Assembly: GCA_036346375.1 (NCBI GenBank)
Contig: CM070508.1
Coordinates: 24,496,852-24,560,851, forward strand
Source: Guadua angustifolia
Taxonomy: Eukaryota > Streptophyta > Magnoliopsida > Poales > Poaceae
Direction: 5' to 3'
Length of the DNA: 64,000 bases
This document shows positions 1-13,300 of this stretch, piece after piece. The position numbers were made by a program, and so were the translations under genes. The first letter of the stretch is position 1. Each line of letters opens with the position of its first letter. The notes beneath the pieces are model-generated. The model was not told the DNA's origin, searched no databases, and saw only the letters and a program-made list of their open reading frames with translations.

Positions 1-1326
1 GGTTAATATGCAGATTCTGTCTACGGGCATACCTCCTATGAACTTCTCAGAACCAAGTTTAGGTCTCTTACCATCGTCCTCGGGACTTGCGACGTGACCA
101 AAAAGATGTGTCGAGGATGAATCCTAGAGAGATCCTGTCTTTATGACGTTCCTGGTTGACTGTTGTAGTACTAGCGTCTCACCTTATCCACGGTTTTTAT
201 TTTGCTACAAAGAATTGTTCGCATTGCTCCCAGGTGACTTTTTCTGCCTTCTCATAAGCTTCACACTGTTCGTGTTCAGCCTGTTGCTCATCCTTCTCAC
301 TCGTGACCACATAGGTGCGAAATTCGGAGTGGACAGTAGGAGTGAGCTTTCCCTTTTTCATCTAAGGACGGGGTATAGTCAAGGCTTTGGATATAATCTT
401 TTGAAGTTGGACTATCCAGAATGTTGTCATCTTAGAGAGCGTGATCATCATCTACTTCCATGAGATATGTGCCATGGACATCTGCCTCTATAACTAGGGC
501 AAGAACCGGGTTATGCCCACTTTTTGATTTTTCGAGAAGTGTTACTTCTGATGTGACTTCACCCAATTTGGCCTAGGCCACCAACGATTCTTCTTATGTA
601 ACATATTTAAAATAGAAGTTGCACTTACATTCTTCTTCCAAGACATAGTTGTCGGTGTCACAATTAGCGTTGTCAAAGAGGTTGAAAGAGTTTTCTTCAT
701 CCATCGTGGAGGGCAACAGGACATTCTTTTCGGGATCTTGATCACCAAAGGCCCTCCTTCTAGCACCAACTGTCAATGTTTAAGACATGGGGTCTCTAAA
801 GCGAGCTTATGAAAAAAATGGTTGCAAGCCTCTAAGATCAGATATTATGAAAGGAGGGACAAAGGATTGTTTCTTATTAGCCAAGTGGCTTAACAAAGTA
901 CCAGTATTATAGAATAATGAATCATTAACCGATGTTATGACCATGACCTCAATGGTACAAATGGCCTCCCTATTTATATAGAGTAAAGATATGGTAGTTA
1001 TACTTCAAAAAGTGTTTTCATGCTAAAAGGTGTCTCTTCACAGGAGATGCCTTTTCAGGATAACTTTTGAGAAGTTATTTATACCTATTAAGAAACTAAC
1101 TGCACATTGTTCTTGTATAGAGTTAACTGCCTATCCCAGCCAGTTTAATCTAGTCAAGGTAGTCGAATCGCTGATCGAGACAGACCAATGTAAACTAATT
1201 AAGGACACGTCAGTAACTGGTCAGAGCTATTACCAAGTAAATAATTGTGGGCCTTGTTCTTCTTTATGGGCATTATCTTATAAAGTTATAGCCCCAAAAC
1301 AAGGTATGGCCTTTTAATACTCATCA
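1..1326 (-). mobile_element. 3'-truncated (by window edge) LTR retrotransposon, LTR at 771-1326
   Basis: Read on the minus strand, a candidate LTR runs from 1326 (TGATGAGTATTAAAAGG) to 771 (TTGACA), so it has TG...CA ends and is about 556 bp. A TATA-like TATATAAATAGG lies near 971-985 in the same orientation. Immediately inside, at about 770-752, is a primer-binding-like TGGTGCTAGAAGGAG, followed by a leader and a short open frame (776-594). The rest of the internal region, 1-590, contains no long frame I can assign. The other LTR would lie left of the window, so neither the pairing nor the target duplication can be tested. The layout resembles grass gypsy elements, but the superfamily is not proven. 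Confidence 0.5.
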
Positions 1327-3480
1327 TTAAGATATATCGTCATGTCAATACATTCCCGAATGTAACTAATATAATTATCATGTTATAGACAACGATTAGT
1401 AACATCAAATAATATGATCCTTGTGTTGGGATTCATTTATGTCTCAGTTTAGATGACTAATTATAAACATTGTATGAAACCAACTAATGACATGCATGTA
1501 ATGCTCAATATGGTGTTTGATAATGGTTATATCTAATAACATATTCACTAACACGTTATACATATAATTGTGTTTATATTGCATATCCATGATCTGCAAA
1601 ATATGATTATCACATGGTCATATGTTTATCTAGGTAAATAAGCAGTTGATAATACAATTAATTAAACGACAAGGGATAATGTATAATAATACTCATGTAT
1701 GGGATCCAATTCATTTTATGGTGTACCTGAGATTAGTAATGGTTAAAGAAATATTTTTACACTTCTTTTTTTATGAATGAATTATTGTCTGACACGCTTG
1801 CATTACCATAGTTTATTTGTTTCTCCCTATTACTCAAATTTCGCGCAAAATTTCTGAGACTTCGCCTCCTACCCAAACATACTACTCAAAATTTGAAATC
1901 ATATTGAGCCAATTTCACCTGTTGGTTTTCTAAAGTCATGTCTAGCTTATTTCACCAATGAGTGTTCACTACTTTAGTCAAAACAAGTGTGCAATTTTCT
2001 GTAAAGACATTGTTCGTCCACCTCATTGTCAAACGTCCCTTGTTCAAAATTTCAATGACAACAAAGATATTACCAAATACTTTGTTTATTGAATCATCCT
2101 AGTGTTGCTCTCCATGAGTGATCTACAACTAAAGTACCCGACTATGATCAGCAAGTACATAGAAGAGAAGAGCAAGAAGTGGGAGATACATAGAGCATCC
2201 AAAATGGGCACCAGAAAGTTTCATTTCAATGTACTGTGTAGCAAGAAATATTGTTGTGGGATGAACTGTGAGAAAATTATTCACCGGTGCATGTTTAGGA
2301 GGCGTAGCTATTCCTACACACATCTAACAATCCCATCTCTTACATAAGCCATCCGCACATATGATGGGTGATTGTTCAATAGTTGCACAAGATTTTGACA
2401 AATTATTGTTAGAATATTTTATTAAGGAAGCGATGATGGCAAGTGAAGAACTATATGGTTTTGATGTGGTTGGATCATTCACCAGACATCCCAACTGGAG
2501 CATAAGAGTGAGTCCCCAACCTTGACAGTAGAGGCTTAAGAGAGAGGCTCGTTGGAAAAGCTGACGTATTAGAAGTGGGTGTCATTTGAAGAAATGCTTG
2601 ATTTGCAAGGACGTGGTTGTACTTTCAAAAAATTTCCCTCGCCCATAGGGGCCAGTAGGAAGGAGGAGAAGGCCATGAGGATGGGGTGGCTAAGACCTCC
2701 ATCGATGCTGGTAGCCATGGGGTTGCTGGTGCCATTTGAACTATGTGGCGATGGAGCCTTTCTGGTTAAATTATGTTGTGATATACAAAATATTTTGTAA
2801 GAACTATGTTGGATTGATGTTGCCTTTCATAATTTTGTAAGAACTATATGGTATTTATGATGTACACACTACATGGTTAGGGCTGGCTATCGTGCTTACT
2901 GAGCTATTATCGAGCTTCTTTTGAAATCAACAAAGTTTGATGTAAAATCATTTTATTTATCATTTAAGTGGTTATTTCAAATTAGAAATAACAAGCCACT
3001 ATTGAGCCAAGCCTTATTAACCTTTTTTCGCCAGACTCCACATTCCATCGCTCGGTTAGTAAAGCATAGTCAATTCTATTACATTGGTTACAGTCACATT
3101 GATTCTATCATGTTTCCCTTGCTACAAAGAACGCTTGTCACTACCACGACAACCAACCCCATCCATGCTACTCTAATGTCTACCACTCTATGTGGGTGTC
3201 ATACGGTGTCCCATTTTCACCTTAGGGGCATTTTCCCACAAGACGATTAGATATACATTCACCATGTCGTTTTGATTCCAAAAGAGCGTGTAGTTTTAGT
3301 GAGGTTGGTTGGGTCGTGTATCTTGCCATTTGTATGGTAGACCTAGCCAGTAACATACACATTCATAGCATGTAACTGCTTTTCTTAATGACTTGACAAC
3401 TCTTACGAGCTTTTCTCAGTGCATTGAGAGAAGCTTTGCTTGGTAACTTGACAACTCACAATTACTTTTTCTAAGTGATT
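1327..3480. other. Unassigned AT-rich sequence
   Basis: No convincing gene, RNA or element end was recognised. Around 2100-2350 there are overlapping short open frames on both strands, but neither matches a family I know, and the surrounding frame is closed. A segment near 2880-3010 resembles in style the degenerate sequence at 47140-47340, probably old DNA-transposon debris. Confidence 0.4.
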
Positions 3481-3760
3481 TGAAAGTTTAAACTTGAAAA
3501 TTTTAAATCATAAAATTTCAAATTTGAAAGTTTCAACTCAGAGAGATTCAACACAAAAAATTTAAATAAAAATTCTTAAATTAGAAAGTTTCAACTCAGA
3601 AAGTATCAACTCCAAAAATTTCAAATCAAAAAGTTTCAACTCCAAAACATTTCAATTAAAAAACTTTCGGTTCAAAAAGTTTTGATTCACAAATTTTTGG
3701 TTCAAAAAGTTTTTATTCAAAAACTTTATAAAGTAATTAAAAAACTTCTTATTCTAAAAC
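3481..3760. repeat. Degenerate short tandem repeat
   Basis: The stretch repeats variants of AAAAGTTTCAACTC / CAAAAATTTCAAATC at roughly 15-20 bp intervals, on a very AT-rich background. No coding frame crosses it. It looks like diverged simple repeat rather than a structured array. Confidence 0.6.
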
Positions 3761-3899
3761 TTGGGGGATTTGAAAAACAAAAACTATTTTGAGTTTGAAG
3801 GGAATATGATGGGGAAGGAAAGGGGATGAAGAGGATGGCACCAAGTGTCGCGATTAGAGAGCCTATGAGAGAAGTGAGGGGAGGAAGAAGATGCTGCCA

Positions 3900-5685
3900 C
3901 TTGTCACAACGAGAGGGCATCCTCACCAAAGATTTGGTGAGGGCACCCTCAAATTAGTAATTCCCATTCACTTCTACTGCCCTCATTTCACTTCTACCAT
4001 TGACCCCCAACATTGGTAAGCCGCGCCATTACAGCATGCCCTAAAGTCAACAAGTCCAGAAATTGCTCACCCTCAAAGCACTTCTTCCAAAATTGTGCCT
4101 TAGTCATCTATCTCTACTATAATGTGACCCAATTCCCCTCTTTCTTTAGTTCTAATTTCATCCCAAGCCATTGCCGCCAAGCTCCATGTTCTCATGGTGC
4201 TAGCATATTGTTGTCTGTCTCCGCCCAAGACAAGCACACACACAGATTGTCCTTGGTCCACTTTTGCTCATGCTCCCCTCTGTTCGCTCACACCATCATC
4301 GGAGAAGAAAGGTCCCACGGCATAACCACTATCACTAGTACGATTTGCCACACCCCCACCTCAACGTATGTGTCACCAAAGCCGCCCCTACGTCCTATGC
4401 TCACCGCCACTTCTAGCTTCCATGGCCGATGTTCTATACTATGCTTACATTATCTTAGAAAGAGACCAAGCTCCCTATTGTCCATGGATGAGCTGTCCAC
4501 TGCATTTCTTCCTTGCCGCTACTCACGCCAATGATTCCCTCCATGTGTAAGTGCATTCACTCTGCTCCGCCACTTTAGAAGTCCAAAATCACCACTCATT
4601 TCCCTAAAAATGGCCACAAATATCAAGAGTTCACATTTTCCCTCTTCTAGTAGTATTTTATACTGTTCTAGCCTGATTTGAGCATGTGTATGATGATTTT
4701 GACCGCATTGATCCGATTCTACATCCTATGACCAAGTTTGACCGCGTGTTGACCGGTTCATATGGTTTAGCCTCTATTCAGTACTTTAGCATCTCTGTGT
4801 GATCTAGTAGTGCTTCTTCCATGCTTTTCATCATTTTTGGCACTACCCCATTCTTTTGGAGTTTCCTTCTTGCTTTAAATTTCATATTGTTATCAACTCG
4901 CATTCAAAGGTATGTCATGTAGAGATTTATTTGGTGTTGTTTGGTTACATTCATTAAAGGACAATGTGGGGCTAACATGAGCAGAAAAGGGGACGAGGTA
5001 GGGCTAGTAGGAATAGAAGAGGAGATAGTAAATGAGGTGGGGCTAGCAAAAGTAGAAGAGGAAACAAGAGGTGCTGAAGGAATTGAAGGTTTTGGAGGAG
5101 TGTTCGACGACTTTGAGCATGGAGGCAAGTCATGTCCTTGAACATATTGAACCTATATGCTACTGTAATGTGCATTATTTTTCTGACCTCCAATTACTTT
5201 GTGCATGGTTAATTATTACAAGCTATCTTTGAAATGAATGGGTAGTAGTAGCTAATTCATGTTTCATAATATTGCCATCCTTGTTAATTTTGAGCCATAT
5301 TCACCCTGACAAGCTTAATATGATTAGATCAATATGACAAATCCAGTTGGTAATAACCAAGTCATAGTTGGTATAAGGTTAAAACTTGTTTCATATATGC
5401 AAATATTAGATGTTATGTTGTTTATAAAAAGTGCTTAATGCTGAGGTTAAGAATGGATTCTTAGTGGTGAGTTCTTTAAGGACTAGGCAGTGTTGTCTCT
5501 TGCCCAAAGCACATAAGGATTACACACTTTTACCAAGATTGAATGACAATGTTCTCACCTATCCATATGATCATTCATAAGGACATGAATATGTGTTGTT
5601 TTATCCACATGATGTATCCGTAGGCGTAAGTTTGTTACTGGTGTACCTTTGTGGTTATAATAACTGATTAACTATATGATGTGGT
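3900..5685 (+). mobile_element. Degenerate long-LTR remnant (TGTAACATCC-type), low confidence
   Basis: The segment around 5070-5170 matches the middle of the long LTRs at 24115-31787 and 27447-30484: an acidic pseudo-frame, then GGCAAGTC, a CCTTGAACATATTGAACC-like motif and an AT-rich tract. The order of landmarks (GC-rich gene-like part near 4000-4550, then the GGCAAGTC motif, then AT-rich sequence with a TTTAAGGACT motif near 5475) agrees with those LTRs. The 173-codon frame at 4013-4534 falls in this section and is not recognisable as a protein. The boundaries are not clear. The right part is cut by the copia solo LTR at 5686. Confidence 0.3.
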
Positions 5686-7126
5686 TGTAGGAGAACGCGT
5701 AGGCTACGCTAGCCGAAAACAAAAATTTTCTACGCATTCAACCAGGATACATGCGAGTAGTAGATCATGGATCATTACCCTTGGAGCACGTTAGCGGCGG
5801 AAGAAGAGTGGGTGATCGTCGCGTACTCAAAGTACAGAGTAGATGCCGGAGTTGATCGTCTCCTCCTCGCGATCGCGACGCAACGTCAGAGAGGAAGTAG
5901 ACGTTTCGCCAATCAGCCGAGGCAGATGCAACGACGCCTCTCGGTATCCACACGTCCAGGGTTGGAACGCCGTGCGCCGGTGTGCTAGCACCACGCGCGC
6001 GACGGCTAGGGTTTTGGCAGGGGAAGGGAGTCGACGGCTAGGGTTTCGTGGTGGGGAGAACCTCATGGCTGCACACCCCCCCACGCCCCTTTATATAGAG
6101 TGCATTAACGGGCCTTCTACGATAGAAGCCCACTAGGAATCACACTAATGGATCTTCTACAGTAGAAATCCATTAAGAAGCCAGAGGATCCAAATTCGTG
6201 TAAACCCACTAATGGATCCAATCCATCAGACATGATCCAACCTGTTAAGTGTGCGACCCGTTAGGTTCATGCGCAAATGGCCATGGCCCTGGAAACCTCT
6301 TTTCCAGACCATCAGACAACAGTGGTTCCTAGCAGGACATGTTGTCCCCCGAATGCACAGAGTGATCGTATCGGCTGAACCTTGATATACTCATATACCA
6401 ATCCTTTTGCCACGCGATACCAGTCAAGCTCAAGGCAAGATGCGTGCCATCCTTGTGATAGCTCGACCCATTCACTCGTCAATGTAATGGATATAATTCG
6501 TGATTAACACATTAATCACTTTGGCATGGTCATGCACTTTTCCTTATCCATCCACACCGAGGGGCCCAGAGATATCTCTCCCATTATCAAGGAGGGGCAA
6601 ATTCCATCTTGATCTCTTATATCTCACGTCATGTTTCATGGCATACCTATAAGCTACCTTTATAACTCTCCTGCTACGGAGAAGCGTTTGATAACCCCAA
6701 AGTATACAATTACACATGCTGAGAATCAATAAGAATCCCAGGTCAAAGGATCGTATAGGTATACCACTCGAGACTACATCCTAATGGCACTTCTAAGATA
6801 ACAATCTCATCAGTGTCTCGGAGCAGGTCTATCCAACCCCATGTTCTCTAACATGTGCCCACATTATTGATTTGATATCTCCATATCTATGGTATGTGAA
6901 ACATTACCATCAATCAATACATGTGCTGGTCAGATCACTATTGTCCCACATAATGATATGTGACCCAGGATCGTTTAGAATAATATCATATAACCAATGT
7001 GTTGCACAATTAAGTCATACTTAATGAACAAAGGAGTGACATTTATTTATGGAACTGATAAGTACATGAACATAGACGTATGATACAATCATCTCACATG
7101 ATTGCCTCTAGGGCATATCACTAACA
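5686..7126 (-). mobile_element. Solo LTR of an Angela/BARE-like Ty1/copia retrotransposon
   Basis: On the minus strand the sequence starts at 7126 with TGTTAGTGATATGCCCTAGA, closely resembling the start of Angela/BARE LTRs, and ends at 5686 with CTCCTACA. It is therefore a TG...CA unit of 1441 bp. A TATA box (TCTATATAAAGG, about 6104-6090) lies upstream of a GC-rich segment, as expected for U3/R. Flanks read GTGGT (5681-5685) and ATGGT (7127-7131), a 5 bp target duplication with one mismatch. No internal domain is attached, so this is a solo LTR. Open frames inside are not genes. Confidence 0.75.
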
Positions 7127-7131
7127 ATGGT

Positions 7132-8158
7132 CTCGAGAGAGGTGATAGTCGTCCTCTGTTATCACATTGCCAATTTTTGTGACAAAATGATAATTAATAG
7201 ATGGTAGAGCAATCATCTGAGAAAGACCTCATTGCAAATGAATTCATTTTCTTTTCCATATATGACCAAACATTTATCATAATTACAACCCAGTTAAGTT
7301 ATTTTTTCATCGAAAACAATGTAAACAAAAACCAAACCTCACATTAACCCCACCGCCTCCCTCTCCACCCATCTCTCAATTGCCAAGCAAAAAAAGAGAA
7401 GAGAGAAAGGAAGGCAGGAGCTAAAGCCCCACAATACTTTCTTCCCCTTCCACCCCCTCTCACTTCTAATATCTCCTCCAAACAAGAACCAAGTTCCATG
7501 CATGTCTCCTCCAAATCCCACCCGAAATCAAAGAACCAACCCCTGCATGTCACACCATTGCATTCCCCATTACCCGAGCATTCCATTCACACCCAATAGT
7601 TGTATACATGCACTATCGACTGAGAAAAGTTAAGAAAAGGGTGAAAGAGGTTGTAGTGGCACTCGATGTCCAGCTAACAAGGTCACACGTTGCTACAGAG
7701 AAGCGGTGGCAGTAAGGCTGTCACGGGATGTGTGCTACAAAGGAGCTAGCATGGTTGGCGTGTAAAAGCTGTGACAACTCGATGAAGGGCAGTGGTGGCC
7801 GCTTGAGATAGAGACAATGTCTGGTGGAGTGGAGCAATGACGATGGTGCCTGAGAGGAGTAGCAGAAATAGCCACATGGCTGATGAGGGCAATGTGGCAG
7901 CGTCTCAGCCCTACAGTGTAGCTCGAGAGGTGGTACTGTGAGGACTGGCGTAGACAACAATGGTGACGGCAACATGGAGACGAGCTCATGATGGTGGCTT
8001 CACCCGGTGGCATGGATAATGGATCGATGACACTACGGCAGTACCCTAGGAGAGGAAATGGCAACCACCTAGGATGGACCAATGGCGACGTCCTAGCCCA
8101 GTGAGGCAGCTTGTGTAGCGGTGCTTGGGCCAACAGTGGATCTGGTGGTCAGCCACTA
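7132..8158. other. Unassigned sequence, GC-rich in the right half
   Basis: No recognisable gene. The minus strand is open for 132 codons (8133-7735), but the translation is low-complexity and matches no family I know. This DNA is the target into which the hAT element (8167) and the CACTA element (9602) inserted. Its continuation is seen at 9485-9598 and 23920-24110. Confidence 0.4.
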
Positions 8159-8166
8159 GCGCCAAG

Positions 8167-9476
8167 TAGGGGTGCAACTGGAACGGATATTTTCCGACCG
8201 ACCGACCGAATCAATTCGGATAGCGATTTGAATAGTTTTTCGGATATTCGAAGAATTTTCCGGATACGGATACGGATAAGGATAGTTATCTCGGATACGG
8301 ATAGTAATTATCCGACGGATACAGGAATATCCGAGTTTATAATCGGATAATATCCGGATATAAAATATGGATATTATCCGAAAACTTTAAAGACTTCTCC
8401 AAGACTGTGAGTCTGTAACTTTCCAATCAAAAAGCACCAGTCACCAGAGTCTGGAGGCACTAGTACCAGTGTACCAATACCACTCTTGGTACTCTACCAG
8501 TACCAGTGCTAACTGCTAAGTGCCAAGTACCAACTACCATTTTACCAAGTGCCACACTGCCACTGCCAAAGTGCCAACGCCAAGTGCACCACAGCGCCAA
8601 GTCTTGGTGCCAAACCAAAATTTACCGCATGCCGTGCTTCTAAACTTATCCATGGCGCTAGGCCAAAATCAAGGCAATGCGACATCGCCACTGTGACAAA
8701 CCTAAAACCAAAAACATAAAATCCCCAATCCATCACTCGTGCTCTCTTTCTCTATCTCTATTCTCTACTAGTCAGATAGTCTCTCTCCTCTAAAATCCCC
8801 AATCCAAACAAAACCTAGCTGAGCTGAGTGGCTTGAGTTGAGGAGGCACCGAGGCGGCTGGCCGTGTCCGGCGCACTCCTAAGGTGGTGCCGTGGACAAG
8901 TGCCAAATGGTGCACTGGTGGACTGGTTGTGTTATTACCTTACATCGTACATGCACGCACCTAACTGGTTAAGTAGACTAGAATTAGAAGTGCATAAATT
9001 TGATATATGGTATTATATGATTCTATCATGTTTACCTGACTAGTTTGTGACTTCTAATTTGCTAGTGCCATTGTCTTTGATAATTCTATTATGACTCTAC
9101 ATTTAGCTTTTATATAATCTCTAGTGCGTTCATTATTAATTCTTAATTATGTACAATGCAACTATAGTAAATTCTTGTACTATTTTCTTCACATTTTGTC
9201 AATAATTATTCATAACTCATAAGTAATCTACCATTCATTATGTTACATGTGCAATAAATGATCTATATTTTCGTGTATTATCCATTAAAAATATTCGCAC
9301 CGTATTGAATCCGGTGCGTATTAAGCTTCATATTAAGTAAGTGATAATATCCGGTATTATTCGCATTCGTATTCACATCCGACACTATTCATATCCGACT
9401 TCGTATTCGATAAAAAATATGGATACGGATACGGGATGAACAATATCCGACCGTATCCGATCCGATTACATCCCTA
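8167..9476. mobile_element. Non-autonomous hAT element (1310 bp)
   Basis: The element begins TAGGGGTGCAAC and ends TTACATCCCTA, an imperfect terminal inverted repeat. It is flanked by a perfect 8 bp duplication GCGCCAAG at 8159-8166 and 9477-9484, the hAT signature. Both ends carry dense short inverted subterminal motifs (GGATACGGATA and ATCCGA variants), likely transposase-binding sites. The interior holds a CCAGTACCAGTG-like minisatellite (about 8440-8580), a pyrimidine-rich tract (8740-8800) and a GC-rich piece, possibly captured sequence. It encodes no transposase. Confidence 0.88.
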
Positions 9477-9601
9477 GCGCCAAGTGGATGGCACACACGG
9501 CTTGGCTGACGGTGGATCCGATGGTCAGCGGCCTGGCTTGTGGTGGGATCCAATCGAATCTGGTGGGATCTATCGGTCGGTAGTCAGATCTAGCTCGGCA
9601 T

Positions 9602-9940
9602 CACTACTACAGAATAGGTCATCACTGCTGGCTCGTCCACGCCATTACTGCCGGTTATGGGAACCGGCAGTGATTGGTCGGCAGTGATACTCGGGGTTAT
9701 CACTGCCGGCTCAGGAACCGGCAGTGATAATAGATATCACTGCCGGCTCATTGTACAACCGGCAGTAATACTCGACTATCTCTGCCGGTTTATACTAGAA
9801 CCCGGCAGTGACACTCGATTATCTCTGCCGGTTCACACTAGAATCCGGCAATGATATATGTATATCTCTGCCGCTTATCGAAGAAGCGGCAAGTGATTCG
9901 TGTATATCTTTGCCGGTTCTGGACGAACCGGCAGTGACAA
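9602..9940. repeat. CACTA left subterminal repeat cluster
   Basis: About a dozen copies of TCACTGCCGGTT and its complement AACCGGCAGTGA alternate at roughly 25-40 bp spacing. In CACTA elements such repeats bind the TNP1/TNPA-type protein. Confidence 0.85.
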
Positions 9941-9944
9941 CCGA

Positions 9945-10140
9945 ATTCTGAAAAAACTTGTAGATGTACTTCATAGATTACTCTACCTATGTATAAAATT
10001 GTAGGTTCAAATTCAATACATATCAGGACTTAAAAAAAGAGAAAACTGAGTCTTGATATGTATTGAATTTGAACCTACAATTTTATACATAGGTAGAGTA
10101 ATCTACGAAGTACATCTACAAATTTTTTCAAAGTTTTCGT
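9945..10140. repeat. Long inverted repeat (hairpin) in CACTA
   Basis: An arm of about 80 bp beginning near 9948 (CTTGTAGATGTACTTC) is repeated in reverse complement ending near 10126 (GAAGTACATCTACAA), with a spacer of about 35 bp. The arms share the motif TGTAGGTTCAAATTCA with the palindrome array at 14456-15430. Confidence 0.85.
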
Positions 10141-10319
10141 AACTTTTATTAGTTGGTGTGCACGATGTATACACGGGAAGGCCTGAATGCACATGATATG
10201 TTGCCTTCAAATATATAGTATATAAAGCGTCGTTAGATCATAATTAAAATATATTTAGTTTTTACAATATTTAGTTTTTACAATAGTCTGTTTACAAATG
10301 TAGTGTGAGTACATCTCAT

Positions 10320-13300
10320 TCACTTTGGATCGAGGATGTCGTCGTGGAACTCGCCGTTTGGATTGATGATCTGATCGTCAATGAATCCAGCGATCTGCTC
10401 TTGAATTGCTAAAATTTCTATTAGCAGTAACTTATTGGTTCTCATCTTGGAGTATTTGTTATTGAAGAAAAAGAAATTTAATTAATGATGATAGATGTTA
10501 AATGAAAGAAAAGTAGGCATGAATGTGTAATTATATACCATGGCCGTTATAGCCGACACTCTCCGTGACAATTGCATGTATATTTGTACATACGTAGTAT
10601 GCATAAACTATTTCCGGGTCTGTCTCATGCATGGAAAGTCTGTTATTATTTTGAAATTTTTCCTGAAGGGACGATGCGGACCACCTTTCTTACAATACCG
10701 TGTGAATGCCCCTGTGAATGATTTTAAATAATAATTAACCTTAAATACAATAGAATAAAATATTACTAGAGCAATAGCATAGCGATCGAGTTTACTGTTC
10801 ATCATGTCCCAAAAATTTTGATACTCATTAAGTTCTCTTCTCGTGAGTCCAAGACAAAAACCCCGCTAGCATCTAACTCGATGACGAGGAGGACCCAAGT
10901 GATAACTAGACATATATGTTAACATAGCCTATTAGTCCCACACCGTGTCACATAAAAATAGTAAAATAATATTAGAAGTAGGGTAATACGTCTTTGAAAG
11001 TTATAGGGTAAAAGTACGGAGGTTTTGTTTTTCAGCTTCAAGAAAGTCTTAAATAAATAGTCTTCAACAAATTGTGGGTGATCACGGACGATTGTCTCGT
11101 TGACAAGCCTCGGATCGAGAAATCCTAAATTGTCATTGTTTTTTCCTCTACATATCTGTATCTCCATTCTACATATATAAAAAAGAAGTTAGACATACAG
11201 TTGAACGGTACAAGAATATACAATAATATAAATAGAGACTTACAAAGTCCACAGTCTGACCATTGCGGCGTCCAGAGCATCTGGCCGGTACAACATATAC
11301 AATTCGCAGAACTCTACTCAGAACATGTTATCCCCATTGTGAAAATCCAAATCTTTGTATTTCACTGGGATCGCCCACATACCCTTTTCGCACTGCTGCA
11401 TATAATACTGATGGACATGCCGCAATTGTGTTGTTAGCTTCTCTAACTCTTTTGGGGCAACCAGCGGTTGCCCCAAAACGAACTTCCAGGTTAGACCTAG
11501 CTTGTGATTACGAAGTTGTTCAGCAGCATCTTTTTGAGCTTGCGACATCAACGCCTCAGCATTAGCCGTCTTCAAGTGTTGCTTTCTGGAGATGCGCTCG
11601 TAGTCCAACATTTTTGAAGGTTCAGAAGCCCGCCCTATCTCTTTGGCTTTTGCCATACTCAAAAAAAACTCCTGCGCATTAGCATCGACTTTAGTCTTCT
11701 CGGGTGACGGCGCCTTTTGGAAGTGAGATGTTACGTCGACCTTTATTTGCTTTTTTCATTCTTCTTCAGTCATCTCGGCCGGTAATTTCTTTTGAGGCTG
11801 TGCTGACTTCACAGATGACCGAGATTTGGTACAAGACGATGCGGACTTCCGAGATGGTGCTGATGTTCGATTCTTCTTATGTGCCGGCTGAGAAGTTGGA
11901 CTTTTCCTGGCTGGTGCCGACGGAGGAGTTGGACTTTTTCTGGATGGTGCCGGCGGAGGAGTTGCACTTTTCCTAACTGGTGTCGGCGGAGGAGTTGCAC
12001 TTTTCCTAGGCGACAGGTCTGCGTGTGGAGAATGCGGCTCATCATCATCGTCGTCGTTGTCGGCCTCATCGTCCGAGCCGAACATAATCAAGCTCTTGCG
12101 CCACGCGAGGAAGCCATGCACGTTTTCTCCAAGTTTGTTTTTTCCGTCCTTGCCAGGAATCTCTACCTCCATTTCGCGATATTGTCGGACTACACTGTCT
12201 ACTTCGACCCTAGCGAATCCCAACGGTATTGGGCGGCAGTGCAGAACCTGCGAGGAGCCGCATGGCCAAGGCCTGCCATCAGCCACCTTGATGGTAATAC
12301 CATGTGCGGACAAATGCAGCTTGCACGGTGTCGGTTCTGTGATGTCATCCACTGGAAAATGGAGTCCATGCGGTCCCGGAATCCCTGTGGACGCGCAGCT
12401 GCTCCTACGAAGACCGTGACTGAGGTTCCGAGGGTTGTCATCGAGTGGCGGTCGTGAGCTGAGAGCTTTCTGTACTGCTTCCTCCACAACTTTATCTAGC
12501 TCCGCTCTCTGTTCCTCTAACGCTCTTGCCACAGCATGTTGTATTTGAGTTTCCAGTTCATCTTCTCTTATTCTTTTCGACCGCTTGTACAACGATGCGT
12601 CAGCTGGGAAGCCATCTTTCCACGGCACCAAACCAACTCCTCGGGTGCACCCAGGATGCTCCTTGTTACCTAGGGCAACAGTCAGCTCATCATTCTCCCT
12701 TCGTGGCCTGAAAAGCCCTTGGGAAGACTCCATGTGAGCATCTGATATTTTCTGCGACACCTCCCAGGCTCTATCGCTCCTGAAGCTCAAGCTGCCATCT
12801 TCTGAGACAGAAGCCCCCCTCCCAAGCAACCAGTGCTTCGATCGTTCAGTGAACTCGGCCGTCGCAGGAGTAACGCCCCTCAGGGTTAGCTCTTGTTCGT
12901 GCCTATCCCATGCAGGTATTTTCTTCACGTAACCACCAGTGCCTAGTGTGTGAGGGTACATATTCTTATCCGCGTTAGCCTTATTCTTCTGACTCACTGT
13001 CTGGGCTTCTTCAGAATTCCTGTATGCCACAAAGTCCTTCCAAAATTCCCTTATCTTTGGAAACATGTTAAAATTTGGCGTGACATTCTTCTTCACATAG
13101 TTCTTATTCAGCATCGTCTTCTAATTCTTCCACGACATGCACATGGTACTTAGTGCACGTTTCTTTGCAACCAACTCTGACCCTTGGGGGAACTGGAATA
13201 CTTGTTTTAGCTTGCCCCATAGCGAGTCCTTTAGGTCATCGGGAACCACCCACTGATCACCTTCGCGGCCGGTCCATGATCTATAGCTGATGGGCACGTT

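Noticed and set aside
4013..4534. 173-codon plus-strand open frame as a gene
   Set aside because: No recognisable domain, Ser/His/Pro-rich random-looking translation, and its position matches the GC-richer centre of long LTRs elsewhere in the window.
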